Origin: CBDUUP01 sp965370435
GTDB lineage: Bacteria; Chloroflexota; Anaerolineae; Anaerolineales; UBA11579
DNA: 17,000 nt
Assembly: GCA_965370435.1 (NCBI GenBank)
Contig: CBDUUP010000046.1
Location: 1-17,000 of the forward strand
Reading direction: 5' to 3'
Part shown: positions 1-7,091 of the stretch, in pieces
Position numbering within the stretch: the stretch's first letter is position 1
How the letters are laid out: every line of letters begins with the position of its first letter
Translations under genes and position numbers: made by a program
The notes under the pieces: model-generated
Databases searched by the model: none
The model's input: the letters and a program-made list of their open reading frames with translations, nothing else
Told to the model about the DNA's origin: nothing

Positions 1-147
1 GTATTCATCATGTTAATGTGCTTACTAACTCGCCTTAATTGGCGAAGGTATTGACCACTAATGAAGGTTTTTACGTCAAGCGGCGTTATCTAAATGGAGT
101 GAAAGGAATACACATTTTTCTTTGACCGTGTATTTACGGTTGTTTTT

Positions 148-156
148 TGGTATGAT
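148..156 (+). promoter_or_regulatory. candidate extended -10 promoter for the ABC permease operon
   Basis: TGG followed by TATGAT resembles an extended -10 element, about 80 nt before the first permease start. A TTGACC hexamer at 122-127 is 23 nt away, too far for a standard -35. The remaining upstream stretch (1-147) is AT-rich and shows no supportable gene, only a small hairpin (TCGCC at 30-34 with GGCGA at 41-45). Confidence 0.33.
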
Positions 157-179
157 ACAGACCGGACCTCCTGCGCCCC

Positions 180-201
180 CAGAACGGCGCCCCGCCGTCT
201 G
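180..201 (+). other. GC-rich hairpin in the ABC operon leader
   Basis: ACGGCG (184-189) pairs with CGCCGT (193-198) around a CCC loop. It is extended by CAG/CTG with one bulged A. No T-run follows, so it is not a normal intrinsic terminator. It lies between the candidate promoter and the ribosome binding site and could influence expression or be fortuitous. Confidence 0.3.
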
Positions 202-237
202 GAGAATAGAAGAGAACCTTATGAGGAGAACACCCAG

Positions 238-1197
238 ATGATCCGTTTCATCCTCCGACGGCTGATCATTATCCCGCCAGCGTTGTTGATCGTCCACTTC
301 TTTGGATTTGCCTACGCCTACACAGCAGACCCCAGGACGGTGGCCGGGGTAGAAAGCCCCACTGCCGCGATGATGTCGGCCTACCGCGGCTATCTGCAAA
401 ACGCGCTAAAACTCGATTTTGGCCTGCTGCCCAACGGCCAACCGCTGCAAGAAACGATTGTGCGGAGCAGCCAGGCCAGCCTGGGGTTGCTGGGGATCGC
501 CATTGTCCTCAGCGTCAGTATTGGACTGCTGCTGGGCTTCTGGGCCGCTCGCACCGATCCGGCCCGCGTAGCCCGTTGGATGACGCCAGTCTCCACCATG
601 GGGTTAGCCATGCCCAGTTTCTATCTGGGCAGCGTCTTCATCGTGGGGTCCATCTATTACGCCATCTGGGGCGGGCCGGGCGTCAGGTCGCCATTCCCCT
701 TGCAGGGCTTCGGATGGGACTTGCACCTGGTGATGCCGGTTGTGGTGCTGATGTTCCGCCCTATGGTGCAGATCACCCAGGTCACTGCCGAACTGCTGGT
801 GGCCGAGTTCAACAAACAATACGTGGTGGCGGCCCGCAGCCTGGGGCACACCTGGCGCTCGATCCGCAACCGCCAAGCCTTGCGCAATGCCCTGCCCCCC
901 ATCATCGTCACCATCACCAATTCCTTCCGCCTGCTGATCGGGGAGCTGATCCTGGTGGAGTTTTTATTCGCCTGGCCGGGGCTGGGCCGGATGATGGCGA
1001 AAACCCTGGTTCCCCCTCGTCTGGTAGGGGCCATCGGTTCGACGCCCAGCACGCTGTTCCTTCACCCCACTTTGCTGGCAGCCCTGGTCACAGTTTTCGC
1101 CGCCATCTTCCTGACAGGGGATTTTATCGCCGCCTTCACGGCCCGGGTCATTGACCCCCGCCTGCGCCGTCTTGAAGAAGAAGCAGGTAATGTCTGA
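238..1197 (+). CDS. DppB/OppB-type ABC transporter permease
   Basis: This is an inner-membrane permease of the dipeptide/oligopeptide/nickel class, 319 residues, the usual family length. It starts with the typical amphipathic MIRFILRRL followed by a first membrane helix (about 5-25). Further hydrophobic helices lie near 83-105, 118-142, 160-182, 225-248 and 278-300. The cytoplasmic EAA loop that docks on the ATPase is visible as AARSLGHTWRSIRNRQALRN. The start is supported by GAGGAG at 223-228, 9 nt upstream. The gene overlaps the next one by 8 nt (ATGTCTGA), so the two are translationally coupled and should form a heterodimer. No ATP-binding or substrate-binding gene is in the window, so the substrate cannot be named. 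The extracytoplasmic region after helix 1 looks shorter than usual. Confidence 0.9.
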   Translation: MIRFILRRLIIIPPALLIVHFFGFAYAYTADPRTVAGVESPTAAMMSAYRGYLQNALKLDFGLLPNGQPLQETIVRSSQASLGLLGIAIVLSVSIGLLLGFWAARTDPARVARWMTPVSTMGLAMPSFYLGSVFIVGSIYYAIWGGPGVRSPFPLQGFGWDLHLVMPVVVLMFRPMVQITQVTAELLVAEFNKQYVVAARSLGHTWRSIRNRQALRNALPPIIVTITNSFRLLIGELILVEFLFAWPGLGRMMAKTLVPPRLVGAIGSTPSTLFLHPTLLAALVTVFAAIFLTGDFIAAFTARVIDPRLRRLEEEAGNV

Positions 1198-4100
1198 GAC
1201 CAGTCTAATGTCTGGGTTTAAGCTGCCCCGGCTCAATTGGCCGCTGCTGCTGGGCAGCCTCATCGTCCTCTTGATCGCTTTCCTGGCTGTCGCAGGGAAA
1301 TACCTGGCCCCCCGCGACCCCATGGAACAAATCCACCTCCTCCGCCTGGAGGAGGGGTGGGACATCCCCCCCTATTCGCCCGGCGCTCCCGGCTATCCGC
1401 TCGGCTCTGACCAGTACGGCCGCGACCTTTTGAGCCAAGTCTTGTGGGCCGTGCGCCCCACCTTCATCATGGTCCTCATTGTGGCGTCAGTGCGCTTGCT
1501 TTTGGGCGTGCTGATCGGCCTATTCTCCGGTTGGTCGCGAGGGGGAGTTAGTCGAGCGCTGGATTTATTGACCGCCAGCGCGCTGGCTATCCCGGCCCTT
1601 CTGGTGGCCCTGGCGGTGATCGCCAGGGTAGGCATTGAGGAGGGTCTGGGCGTCTTCATCCTGGGCTTGGCAGTGACCGGCTGGGCGGAGACCGCCCAGG
1701 TGGTGCGCACCCAGACCGAAAGCATCCGTGAGAAACTTTATATCGAGGCCTCCAAAGCTATGGGCGGGAATTCCCTTCACCTGCTGCGCCGCCACGTCCT
1801 GCGCCAGGTGATGCCAATGGTGTGGATGCTGTTTGCCTTTGAGATCAGCGCCACCATGTTGATCACCGGGGCCTTGGGGTTCCTGGGTTTTTACATGGGC
1901 GGATACGTCCGCATCCAGGTGGACGACTTCATCACCCGCCGGGCCACCAGCGCCCCCGAACTGGGGCAGATGCTGGCGACCACCCTGGACATCACCATCG
2001 AACCCTTTGGCATGGTGGTGGCGGGGACCATGATCTTCTTGATCGTGCTGGGCTTCAACCTGTTGGGGGAGGGATTGCGCCAGCGTCTGGGGTTTGAGGC
2101 CCGTCGCCAGACGCCTCTCCGGGACCTCATGGCGCAAATCAGCCTGTGGTTCGAAAACCAGATCACCTACCCGGTCAGCCTGCTGGTGGAGAAGATCCAG
2201 CGTCCGCTGCAAGCCGCCGGCGCGTTGCTCGTTGTGACAGCAGTTTTCTGGGGCGGGCTGCGCTGGTGGGAGGCGCGCCCCCCGCAAGCCGAGCCTACCC
2301 ATGTCGCCCAGTCCACCGAAGTTGAACCGGCCACGCCTACCCCGCAGGATTTAGACATTTCCTTCACCGCCCAGATCGCCTGGTCGTTCGAGGTGCCTGA
2401 GGGAGTGATCTGCGAACCGGTCATCAACCCGGATGGCTCCGCCTATATCTATTCTTATAATGGGACCCTCTATGCGCTGGAGGCGGACGGCAGCCTGCGC
2501 TGGCAGACGACCCCAGACCCGCAGGTTTACGAGCGCACGGATTTTACCCGGCACTTCCTCAGTTGCCCCATGGGGGCGGAGGATGGCTCGGTGATGATCG
2601 TCTCCATCGAGAACACCGTGTACAGCCTGGCCCCGGATGGCAGCCTGCAATGGGTGATCGCCTTGGACACGACCCCCTACTTGACTTGGAACTTTACCTC
2701 CGGAGAGCAAGCGCCGTATGACTGGTGGGAGGGCGTTCTCTACCTTCAGGATGAACGAGGCGTCTTGTACGCCATTGACCCTGTAGAGGGGCTGCTCTGG
2801 AAGTACACCCCCGACCTGGAGCAGCACGGCGCCCATTCTCGGCTCGCCTTCGCTTCTGATGGGACCGTCTACTACAGCCCCTGGTGGCCGCCGGATAGAT
2901 ATCTGGCCGCCATTTCGCCAGAGGGAGAAACCTTGTGGTTCATACAGCTCCCGGAAAATGATAATCCATCATATATGGAGACTCCCCAGATCGGCCCAGA
3001 GGAGAAAATCATCTTCATCCAGGGCAGCTTCGTAAACGCCCAAGACGGCGCTATCCTAGATCTTCTTTTGCCAGAGGGCGCGGTGAGCGTTATGATTGAT
3101 CCCCACGACGGCGCTTTAACTTTCTACGACTCCGTATCCGATGAATTGATCGAATTCATCATCACCGAGCAGGGCGTCGAGATCCTCGGCCCCTACCATC
3201 ATCCATTAGACCCCGCCCAGCTTGCCATCCGGGAATTCTATACCGCCATGCGGGAAGAATACGACCATATTGATGACGATCCGCTCACCGGGCTGAGCTA
3301 CTGGTGTAAATCCCAGCGCGACCCCGTTGAACTGACCTGCCTGGCAACCTCCCCGGACCGGGAAGAACCGCTCTGGGAAGTCACTGTGGCAGGGGTCCGG
3401 GGGATCAAGTATGCCGCGCTGTCATTGGACTTGGAGAGATTGTACATTTTCTCCGGCGAAAAGATTTTCTACGCCATTGACCTGGGCGAAAGCGAGGTCG
3501 CCCAAGACGACGATGATGAGCCAGCGCCCCAAGGCGCTTTGGGTCTTTCTGGCGCTCCTGAAATCCTTTGGGATACCCAACTCCCGGATGGGGTCTTCGA
3601 ATTGCCTATCATTTCAGAGGATGGCTGGACCTACCTCTACAATGATGACGGGCTTTTGCTGACGTTCAATCCTCAAGGAAATCTGGAACTAGAGATGACC
3701 CTGGATCCAGAGCCACACCGGTATGAAGTGCATGAATTCAACAACAATCATTATGAGACCATCGCGCCCATCCCGCTCCCTGACCAGAGCTTGTTGGTCA
3801 TCGCCAAGGAATGGGTCTATGCGCTGGACCGCCAGGGCGCCAAGCTGTGGGAAGAGCCGCTGGATGCCTCGCCCTTGCCCTACCTCCTCCGCGGGCCGGG
3901 AGGCGAGATTATCGTGGAAGACAAGCGCTCCAACCTCTATACCTTCAACGCCCAGGGCCTGGTATGGAAATTCGACCCCGGCGAGAATTTGCGCTACACC
4001 GATAACCCCTTCGTCCTGGTTGGCGATGCCATCTATTACACCGTCACCGACCTAACGGTCGGTTATGTGCAGGCCGTCTCGTTGGAGGGCGAGGGATTGT

Positions 4101-4762
4101 GGCTCTCCGAACCTGCCGACAGCTTCAAATTCCACCGCAGGCCGGTAGTCTTGTTCGACGGCGCGCTGGTGATGCTGGACGAAGACCTCTATGATGGCGC
4201 CGATGGAACCCACATGACCCTGGAGATACCCGAGGGGATAAATATATTCGGTTCCTTCGCCGGAGAAGATGGGCGGGTGTATTTTCATTCTCTCTCCGAA
4301 ATGGAGAACCTTCTGTTTGAGTGGGAGATCCAGGAGGGCCGGGTCGAAATCGTTCGCCAGATTCTGGTCCCCTTCGGGTTCGGCAATCTCACCTTTACCT
4401 ACCCCCGGGTCTTTCTCGATGGCTCTATCATGTGGATGGTTAATAATATGCGGCTCAGCGAACTCGACTTTTACTGGACCGACTCGGAAGGCCGATTGAC
4501 TGGACACATCCATATCCCCGATAACCACGATTCATGGTTCTTGGGAGAGGATTACTCGGCGATGATGTATTGCGGACGCAACCGGGAGGCCGACAGTTAC
4601 GATTGTTTTGCCATCACCCCGGAGGCCGATGCGCCTGTCTGGCAGTTCTCGTTCAGCGCCTTCAGCCGAGTGCGGACCATCTCTTTCAACAGCCGGACGG
4701 GTAAACTGGCCGTCATCACCACCGACAACCAATTGTACTTCATAGACCTGGCTGACGATTGA
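1190..4762 (+). CDS. DppC-type ABC permease fused to a large PQQ-like beta-propeller region
   Basis: This is a 1190-residue fusion. Residues 1 to about 315 are a DppC/OppC-type permease: an N-terminal helix, the family signature GSDQYGRDLLSQVLW, an EAA loop (EASKAMGGNSLHLLRRHVLR) and the terminal NLLGEGLRQRLGFE. Typical DppC proteins stop there. Here an amphipathic stretch leads to an extra membrane helix (about 340-360, GALLVVTAVFWGGLRWW). A Pro/Thr/Glu linker follows, then about 790 residues of beta-propeller repeats with motifs such as DGSLRWQ, DGSLQWVI, EGETLWFI and QGAKLWEE. By family topology the propeller should lie outside the cell (inference). The repeat region is internally duplicated, with halves starting near residues 398 and 794. 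The ATG at 1190 is chosen because it overlaps the upstream stop. The in-frame ATG at 1151 lies inside the upstream gene. No cofactor binding is implied by the repeats. Confidence 0.85.
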   Translation: MSETSLMSGFKLPRLNWPLLLGSLIVLLIAFLAVAGKYLAPRDPMEQIHLLRLEEGWDIPPYSPGAPGYPLGSDQYGRDLLSQVLWAVRPTFIMVLIVASVRLLLGVLIGLFSGWSRGGVSRALDLLTASALAIPALLVALAVIARVGIEEGLGVFILGLAVTGWAETAQVVRTQTESIREKLYIEASKAMGGNSLHLLRRHVLRQVMPMVWMLFAFEISATMLITGALGFLGFYMGGYVRIQVDDFITRRATSAPELGQMLATTLDITIEPFGMVVAGTMIFLIVLGFNLLGEGLRQRLGFEARRQTPLRDLMAQISLWFENQITYPVSLLVEKIQRPLQAAGALLVVTAVFWGGLRWWEARPPQAEPTHVAQSTEVEPATPTPQDLDISFTAQIAWSFEVPEGVICEPVINPDGSAYIYSYNGTLYALEADGSLRWQTTPDPQVYERTDFTRHFLSCPMGAEDGSVMIVSIENTVYSLAPDGSLQWVIALDTTPYLTWNFTSGEQAPYDWWEGVLYLQDERGVLYAIDPVEGLLWKYTPDLEQHGAHSRLAFASDGTVYYSPWWPPDRYLAAISPEGETLWFIQLPENDNPSYMETPQIGPEEKIIFIQGSFVNAQDGAILDLLLPEGAVSVMIDPHDGALTFYDSVSDELIEFIITEQGVEILGPYHHPLDPAQLAIREFYTAMREEYDHIDDDPLTGLSYWCKSQRDPVELTCLATSPDREEPLWEVTVAGVRGIKYAALSLDLERLYIFSGEKIFYAIDLGESEVAQDDDDEPAPQGALGLSGAPEILWDTQLPDGVFELPIISEDGWTYLYNDDGLLLTFNPQGNLELEMTLDPEPHRYEVHEFNNNHYETIAPIPLPDQSLLVIAKEWVYALDRQGAKLWEEPLDASPLPYLLRGPGGEIIVEDKRSNLYTFNAQGLVWKFDPGENLRYTDNPFVLVGDAIYYTVTDLTVGYVQAVSLEGEGLWLSEPADSFKFHRRPVVLFDGALVMLDEDLYDGADGTHMTLEIPEGINIFGSFAGEDGRVYFHSLSEMENLLFEWEIQEGRVEIVRQILVPFGFGNLTFTYPRVFLDGSIMWMVNNMRLSELDFYWTDSEGRLTGHIHIPDNHDSWFLGEDYSAMMYCGRNREADSYDCFAITPEADAPVWQFSFSAFSRVRTISFNSRTGKLAVITTDNQLYFIDLADD

Positions 4763-4813
4763 CCGGCGTGTTTTCTGGTTCGAGGTTTTTCTCTTCCTCT
4801 CGAACATGCGTGA

Positions 4814-4845
4814 ACCGGCCCACCGCGTTTGTGGGCCGGTTTTTC
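4814..4845 (+). terminator. intrinsic terminator after the ABC operon
   Basis: ACCGGCCCAC (4814-4823) pairs perfectly with GTGGGCCGGT (4831-4840) around a 7-nt loop and runs into TTTTTC. A weaker hairpin, GTTCGAG (4778-4784) with CTCGAAC (4799-4805), precedes it. The same terminator recurs after each of the two downstream radical SAM genes, so it also marks the left edge of the duplicated unit. Confidence 0.85.
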
Positions 4846-4975
4846 TTGGAATCAATGAGAAAAATGACATCCTATCACCAGAGAAATCCCGTAGTGTTTT
4901 ATTCATATTGAATCCCAACCCCGAGTGGGGAGTGTCTGAATATGCGACAAATAGAGCATTAATATCTAATTTACA

Positions 4976-5004
4976 TTGACTTTAAGTTCACTTTTATGTA
5001 TAAT
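4976..5004 (+). promoter_or_regulatory. sigma70-type promoter of radical SAM copy 1
   Basis: TTGACT (4976-4981), a 17-nt spacer and TATAAT (4999-5004) match the housekeeping consensus closely. The predicted start near 5011 gives an untranslated leader of about 130 nt. Parts of that leader (for example AGCAAATAATAT near 5052) recur in copy 2. No known riboswitch was recognised in it. Confidence 0.8.
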
Positions 5005-5140
5005 GTAGATAGGTTGGTGCAAACCACTGTAACCATCGTTCTGTCATCGAAATAGCAAATAATATCTGAGCCAGGGGCATGCACTACCAGGGTGTGCTTT
5101 TAATTTAATTTGGTGCTTATTTGTTGGGAGGTACTATCCT

Positions 5141-6706
5141 ATGGATAAGAAAAGGATCGGGATTCTTGAATTTTTCGGGACTGATTCGAGAAATATATTA
5201 GGTTACGCTGAAGGTTTTATCGTTCAGAAGCAATTTGCTGGTATTGGCCCTCAAGCGGTATCAGTCTGGTGCCGCCAGATGGGGCATAGAGTCTTTTACG
5301 CGCTCTATTTTGGGTTCGGTGATCCAATCAAGAAGCTTCCCCAGGATTTAGACATTGTCTTTATTAGCGCGTACACGTTTCAGGCCCCATTAGCTTATGC
5401 CTTGGGAAAAGTATATCGGGCAAAAGGTATACGAACAGTGATTGGCGGGTCGCATGCTAAAGCCTTTCCACAAGATTGCCTGCGATATTTTGATCTGGCG
5501 GTCATGGAGTGTGACCAAGCCCTGATTACAGATATTGTCAATGACCAGTTCGAGCCAGGGAGCATTATTTCCAGCCCCAAAGGCAGTTTCGAACCGCCAA
5601 CCGTCGAAGAACGTTTACCAGAAATCAGGAAATCATCGTTTTTTAGAGGCAAGTCGCATCCATTTGCCTTTATCCCCCTGGTTTCCAGTTTGGGCTGTCC
5701 GTATGGCTGCAATTTCTGCATGGATTGGAACAGGAAATATCGGCTTTTGTCCCTCGACAGATTAGAAGAAGACCTGCGCTTTATTTCCAAGAATTTCCCC
5801 CGGGTCAAGCTGGTCTTTCATGACTCCAATTTTGGCATCCGATTTGATGATACCATGTCGGTATTTGAGCGCTTACCCAAGGAAAAGCGAAATGCTTATG
5901 GCTTGGAAAGCTCAATAAAAGTTCTAAATCCAGATAGACTCCAACGATTGAAGGACACAAAATGTCAATTCGTCATTTCTGGTGTTGAGTCCTGGAATCA
6001 ATATTCAAAAAAAGCCGGGGTAGGAGCAGCAACCGGCGCCGATAAAATGGAAAAGGTAATCGAACACTATTATCTCTTGAAGGACTATGTTTCCTATAGC
6101 CAGGCATCTTTCATCCTGGGCCTTGATACCGATATTGGGGATGAACCCTTTGAGTTAACAGCAGAGTTTGTCCGTCGCACGCCGTATGTCTGGCCCTCCA
6201 TCAACGTGCCTCTGGCTTTCGGAGGCACACCACTATACTTCACTCTTTTAAAAGAAGACCGTATATTGCGAGCCATGCCCTTTTCATTCTACAAATTGCC
6301 CTACATAGCACTCGTATTGAAGAATTACGATCCCCTAATCTTTTATCAAAAAATGTTGGATATTCTACTAGTCGTGACTTCGAAAAAGATATTCAGGGAG
6401 CGGATGAGAGCCAGTTCAAGTTTAATTGTGAAATCAGGATATTTCGGGCGTAATTTCGGTCGGTTGACCTTCCGTCGTATACCTGCTTTCCGGCGAATCA
6501 TCCAACAATTGAAAACAGATCCTCAATTCCACGCCTTCCACACCGGAAAATCAGATGTGCTGCCTGAGTTTTATGCCCAGATCTATCGTCAACGGCTGGG
6601 CAAATACGCCGAGTTAATGCCGGTTGAAGATAGCCGCCCCATTCTGAGTTCCGAACCAGCCGCGCCTTTCATCCCCTCCGCGGCCCCCCGCACGCCGATG
6701 AATTAA
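5141..6706 (+). CDS. radical SAM protein with B12-binding-like N-terminal domain, copy 1
   Basis: This is a 521-residue protein of the cobalamin-domain radical SAM superfamily; the reaction and substrate are unknown. Residues 1 to about 170 resemble a B12-binding Rossmann fold (PQDLDIVFISAYT, then TVIGGSHAKAFPQD near 100-113). No DxHxxG cobalamin-ligand motif is visible. The 4Fe-4S cysteines are C186, C190 and C193 (GCPYGCNFC). HDSNFGIRFDD and GVESWNQYSKKAG fit the radical SAM barrel. The C-terminal 120 residues are basic and unassigned. The start is supported by GGGAGG at 5126-5131, 9 nt upstream, and by the identical MDKKRIG start of copy 2. The gene is AT-richer than its neighbours, which suggests transfer. 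A 1-nt deletion near the 3' end replaces the ancestral tail with RTPMN, so the protein is 11 residues shorter than its paralog but probably still functional. Confidence 0.85.
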   Translation: MDKKRIGILEFFGTDSRNILGYAEGFIVQKQFAGIGPQAVSVWCRQMGHRVFYALYFGFGDPIKKLPQDLDIVFISAYTFQAPLAYALGKVYRAKGIRTVIGGSHAKAFPQDCLRYFDLAVMECDQALITDIVNDQFEPGSIISSPKGSFEPPTVEERLPEIRKSSFFRGKSHPFAFIPLVSSLGCPYGCNFCMDWNRKYRLLSLDRLEEDLRFISKNFPRVKLVFHDSNFGIRFDDTMSVFERLPKEKRNAYGLESSIKVLNPDRLQRLKDTKCQFVISGVESWNQYSKKAGVGAATGADKMEKVIEHYYLLKDYVSYSQASFILGLDTDIGDEPFELTAEFVRRTPYVWPSINVPLAFGGTPLYFTLLKEDRILRAMPFSFYKLPYIALVLKNYDPLIFYQKMLDILLVVTSKKIFRERMRASSSLIVKSGYFGRNFGRLTFRRIPAFRRIIQQLKTDPQFHAFHTGKSDVLPEFYAQIYRQRLGKYAELMPVEDSRPILSSEPAAPFIPSAAPRTPMN

Positions 6707-6738
6707 TTCCCCAGCCAGATGGAGGTAGGGCGGGTTAG
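6697..6738 (+). pseudogene. out-of-frame remnant of the copy 1 C-terminal tail
   Basis: Reading from GAT at 6697 gives DELIPQPDGGRAG and a TAG stop at 6736-6738. This matches DEIIPQPEGVRAD and the TAG stop that end copy 2. Restoring one nucleotide upstream, near the C-run around 6685-6690, would make both genes exactly 532 codons plus stop. The present TAA at 6704-6706 is therefore secondary. Confidence 0.8.
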
Positions 6739-6768
6739 CGGCGCCTGCGTCAACCGCTCTACGCATAA

Positions 6769-6800
6769 ATCGGCCTACCGAGTTTGTGGGCCGGTTTGTT
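6769..6800 (+). terminator. intrinsic terminator after radical SAM copy 1
   Basis: ATCGGCCTAC (6769-6778) pairs with GTGGGCCGGT (6786-6795) with two G-U wobbles, the same loop size as the other copies and a TTTGTT tail. The right arm and loop are almost identical to the terminators at 4814 and 8720. The left arm has drifted. Confidence 0.75.
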
Positions 6801-6931
6801 CTCGGGCTCAATGAGAAAAATGACAACATATCTCCAAGAGAACTCCCAGAGCATTTTGTTCATATTGAAGGTCAACCATGAGTGTCAAGTGCCTAAATAG
6901 GTGACAAAAAGAGTATTAAGTCCAAATTAAG

Positions 6932-6960
6932 TTGACTTTTTGGCTATTTAAGTGTATAAA
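6932..6960 (+). promoter_or_regulatory. sigma70-type promoter of radical SAM copy 2
   Basis: TTGACT (6932-6937), a 17-nt spacer and TATAAA (6955-6960) lie at the same place as in copy 1. Retention of both hexamers and the spacing while the surrounding leader diverged suggests that both copies are transcribed. The predicted leader is about 125 nt. Confidence 0.75.
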
Positions 6961-7091
6961 TAGATGGGCTAGTGGAAACCTCCAATGATCGTTTCTTCAT
7001 CAGAATAACAAATAATATTATTGTCCAGATGTATGCTTATGCAACATGTGCCTTTCTGTATTTAAGGTTGTTCATTAGGAGGAACAATTCT

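Larger units (their letters stand above)
4814..6768 (+). repeat. tandem duplication unit, copy 1
   Basis: This unit comprises terminator, AATGAGAAAAATGAC block, promoter, long leader and radical SAM gene, and is repeated as the next unit at 6769-8719. Terminators are spaced 1955 and 1951 nt apart. Similarity covers both coding and non-coding parts, so whole transcription units were duplicated, possibly by recombination between terminator copies (inference). Confidence 0.8.

Noticed and set aside
221..241. Six-codon leader ORF whose TGA overlaps the first permease start.
   Set aside because: It lies within the ribosome binding region itself and has no regulatory codon pattern. It is probably chance.
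1151..1189. Thirteen extra residues on the permease-propeller fusion.
   Set aside because: They lie inside the upstream gene. The ATG at 1190 overlapping that gene's stop is the usual coupling for this permease pair.
1565..2302. Long minus-strand frame opposite the permease.
   Set aside because: His/Gln/Gly-rich shadow of a high-GC membrane gene with no start signal.
5004..5140. A cobalamin or other known riboswitch in the radical SAM leader.
   Set aside because: No recognisable conserved core or long-range pairing was found by eye.
6972..7091. A 40-residue N-terminal extension of radical SAM copy 2 from the ATG at 6972.
   Set aside because: It begins at the predicted transcription start, has no counterpart in copy 1, and AGGAGG precedes the shared MDKKRIG start at 7092.
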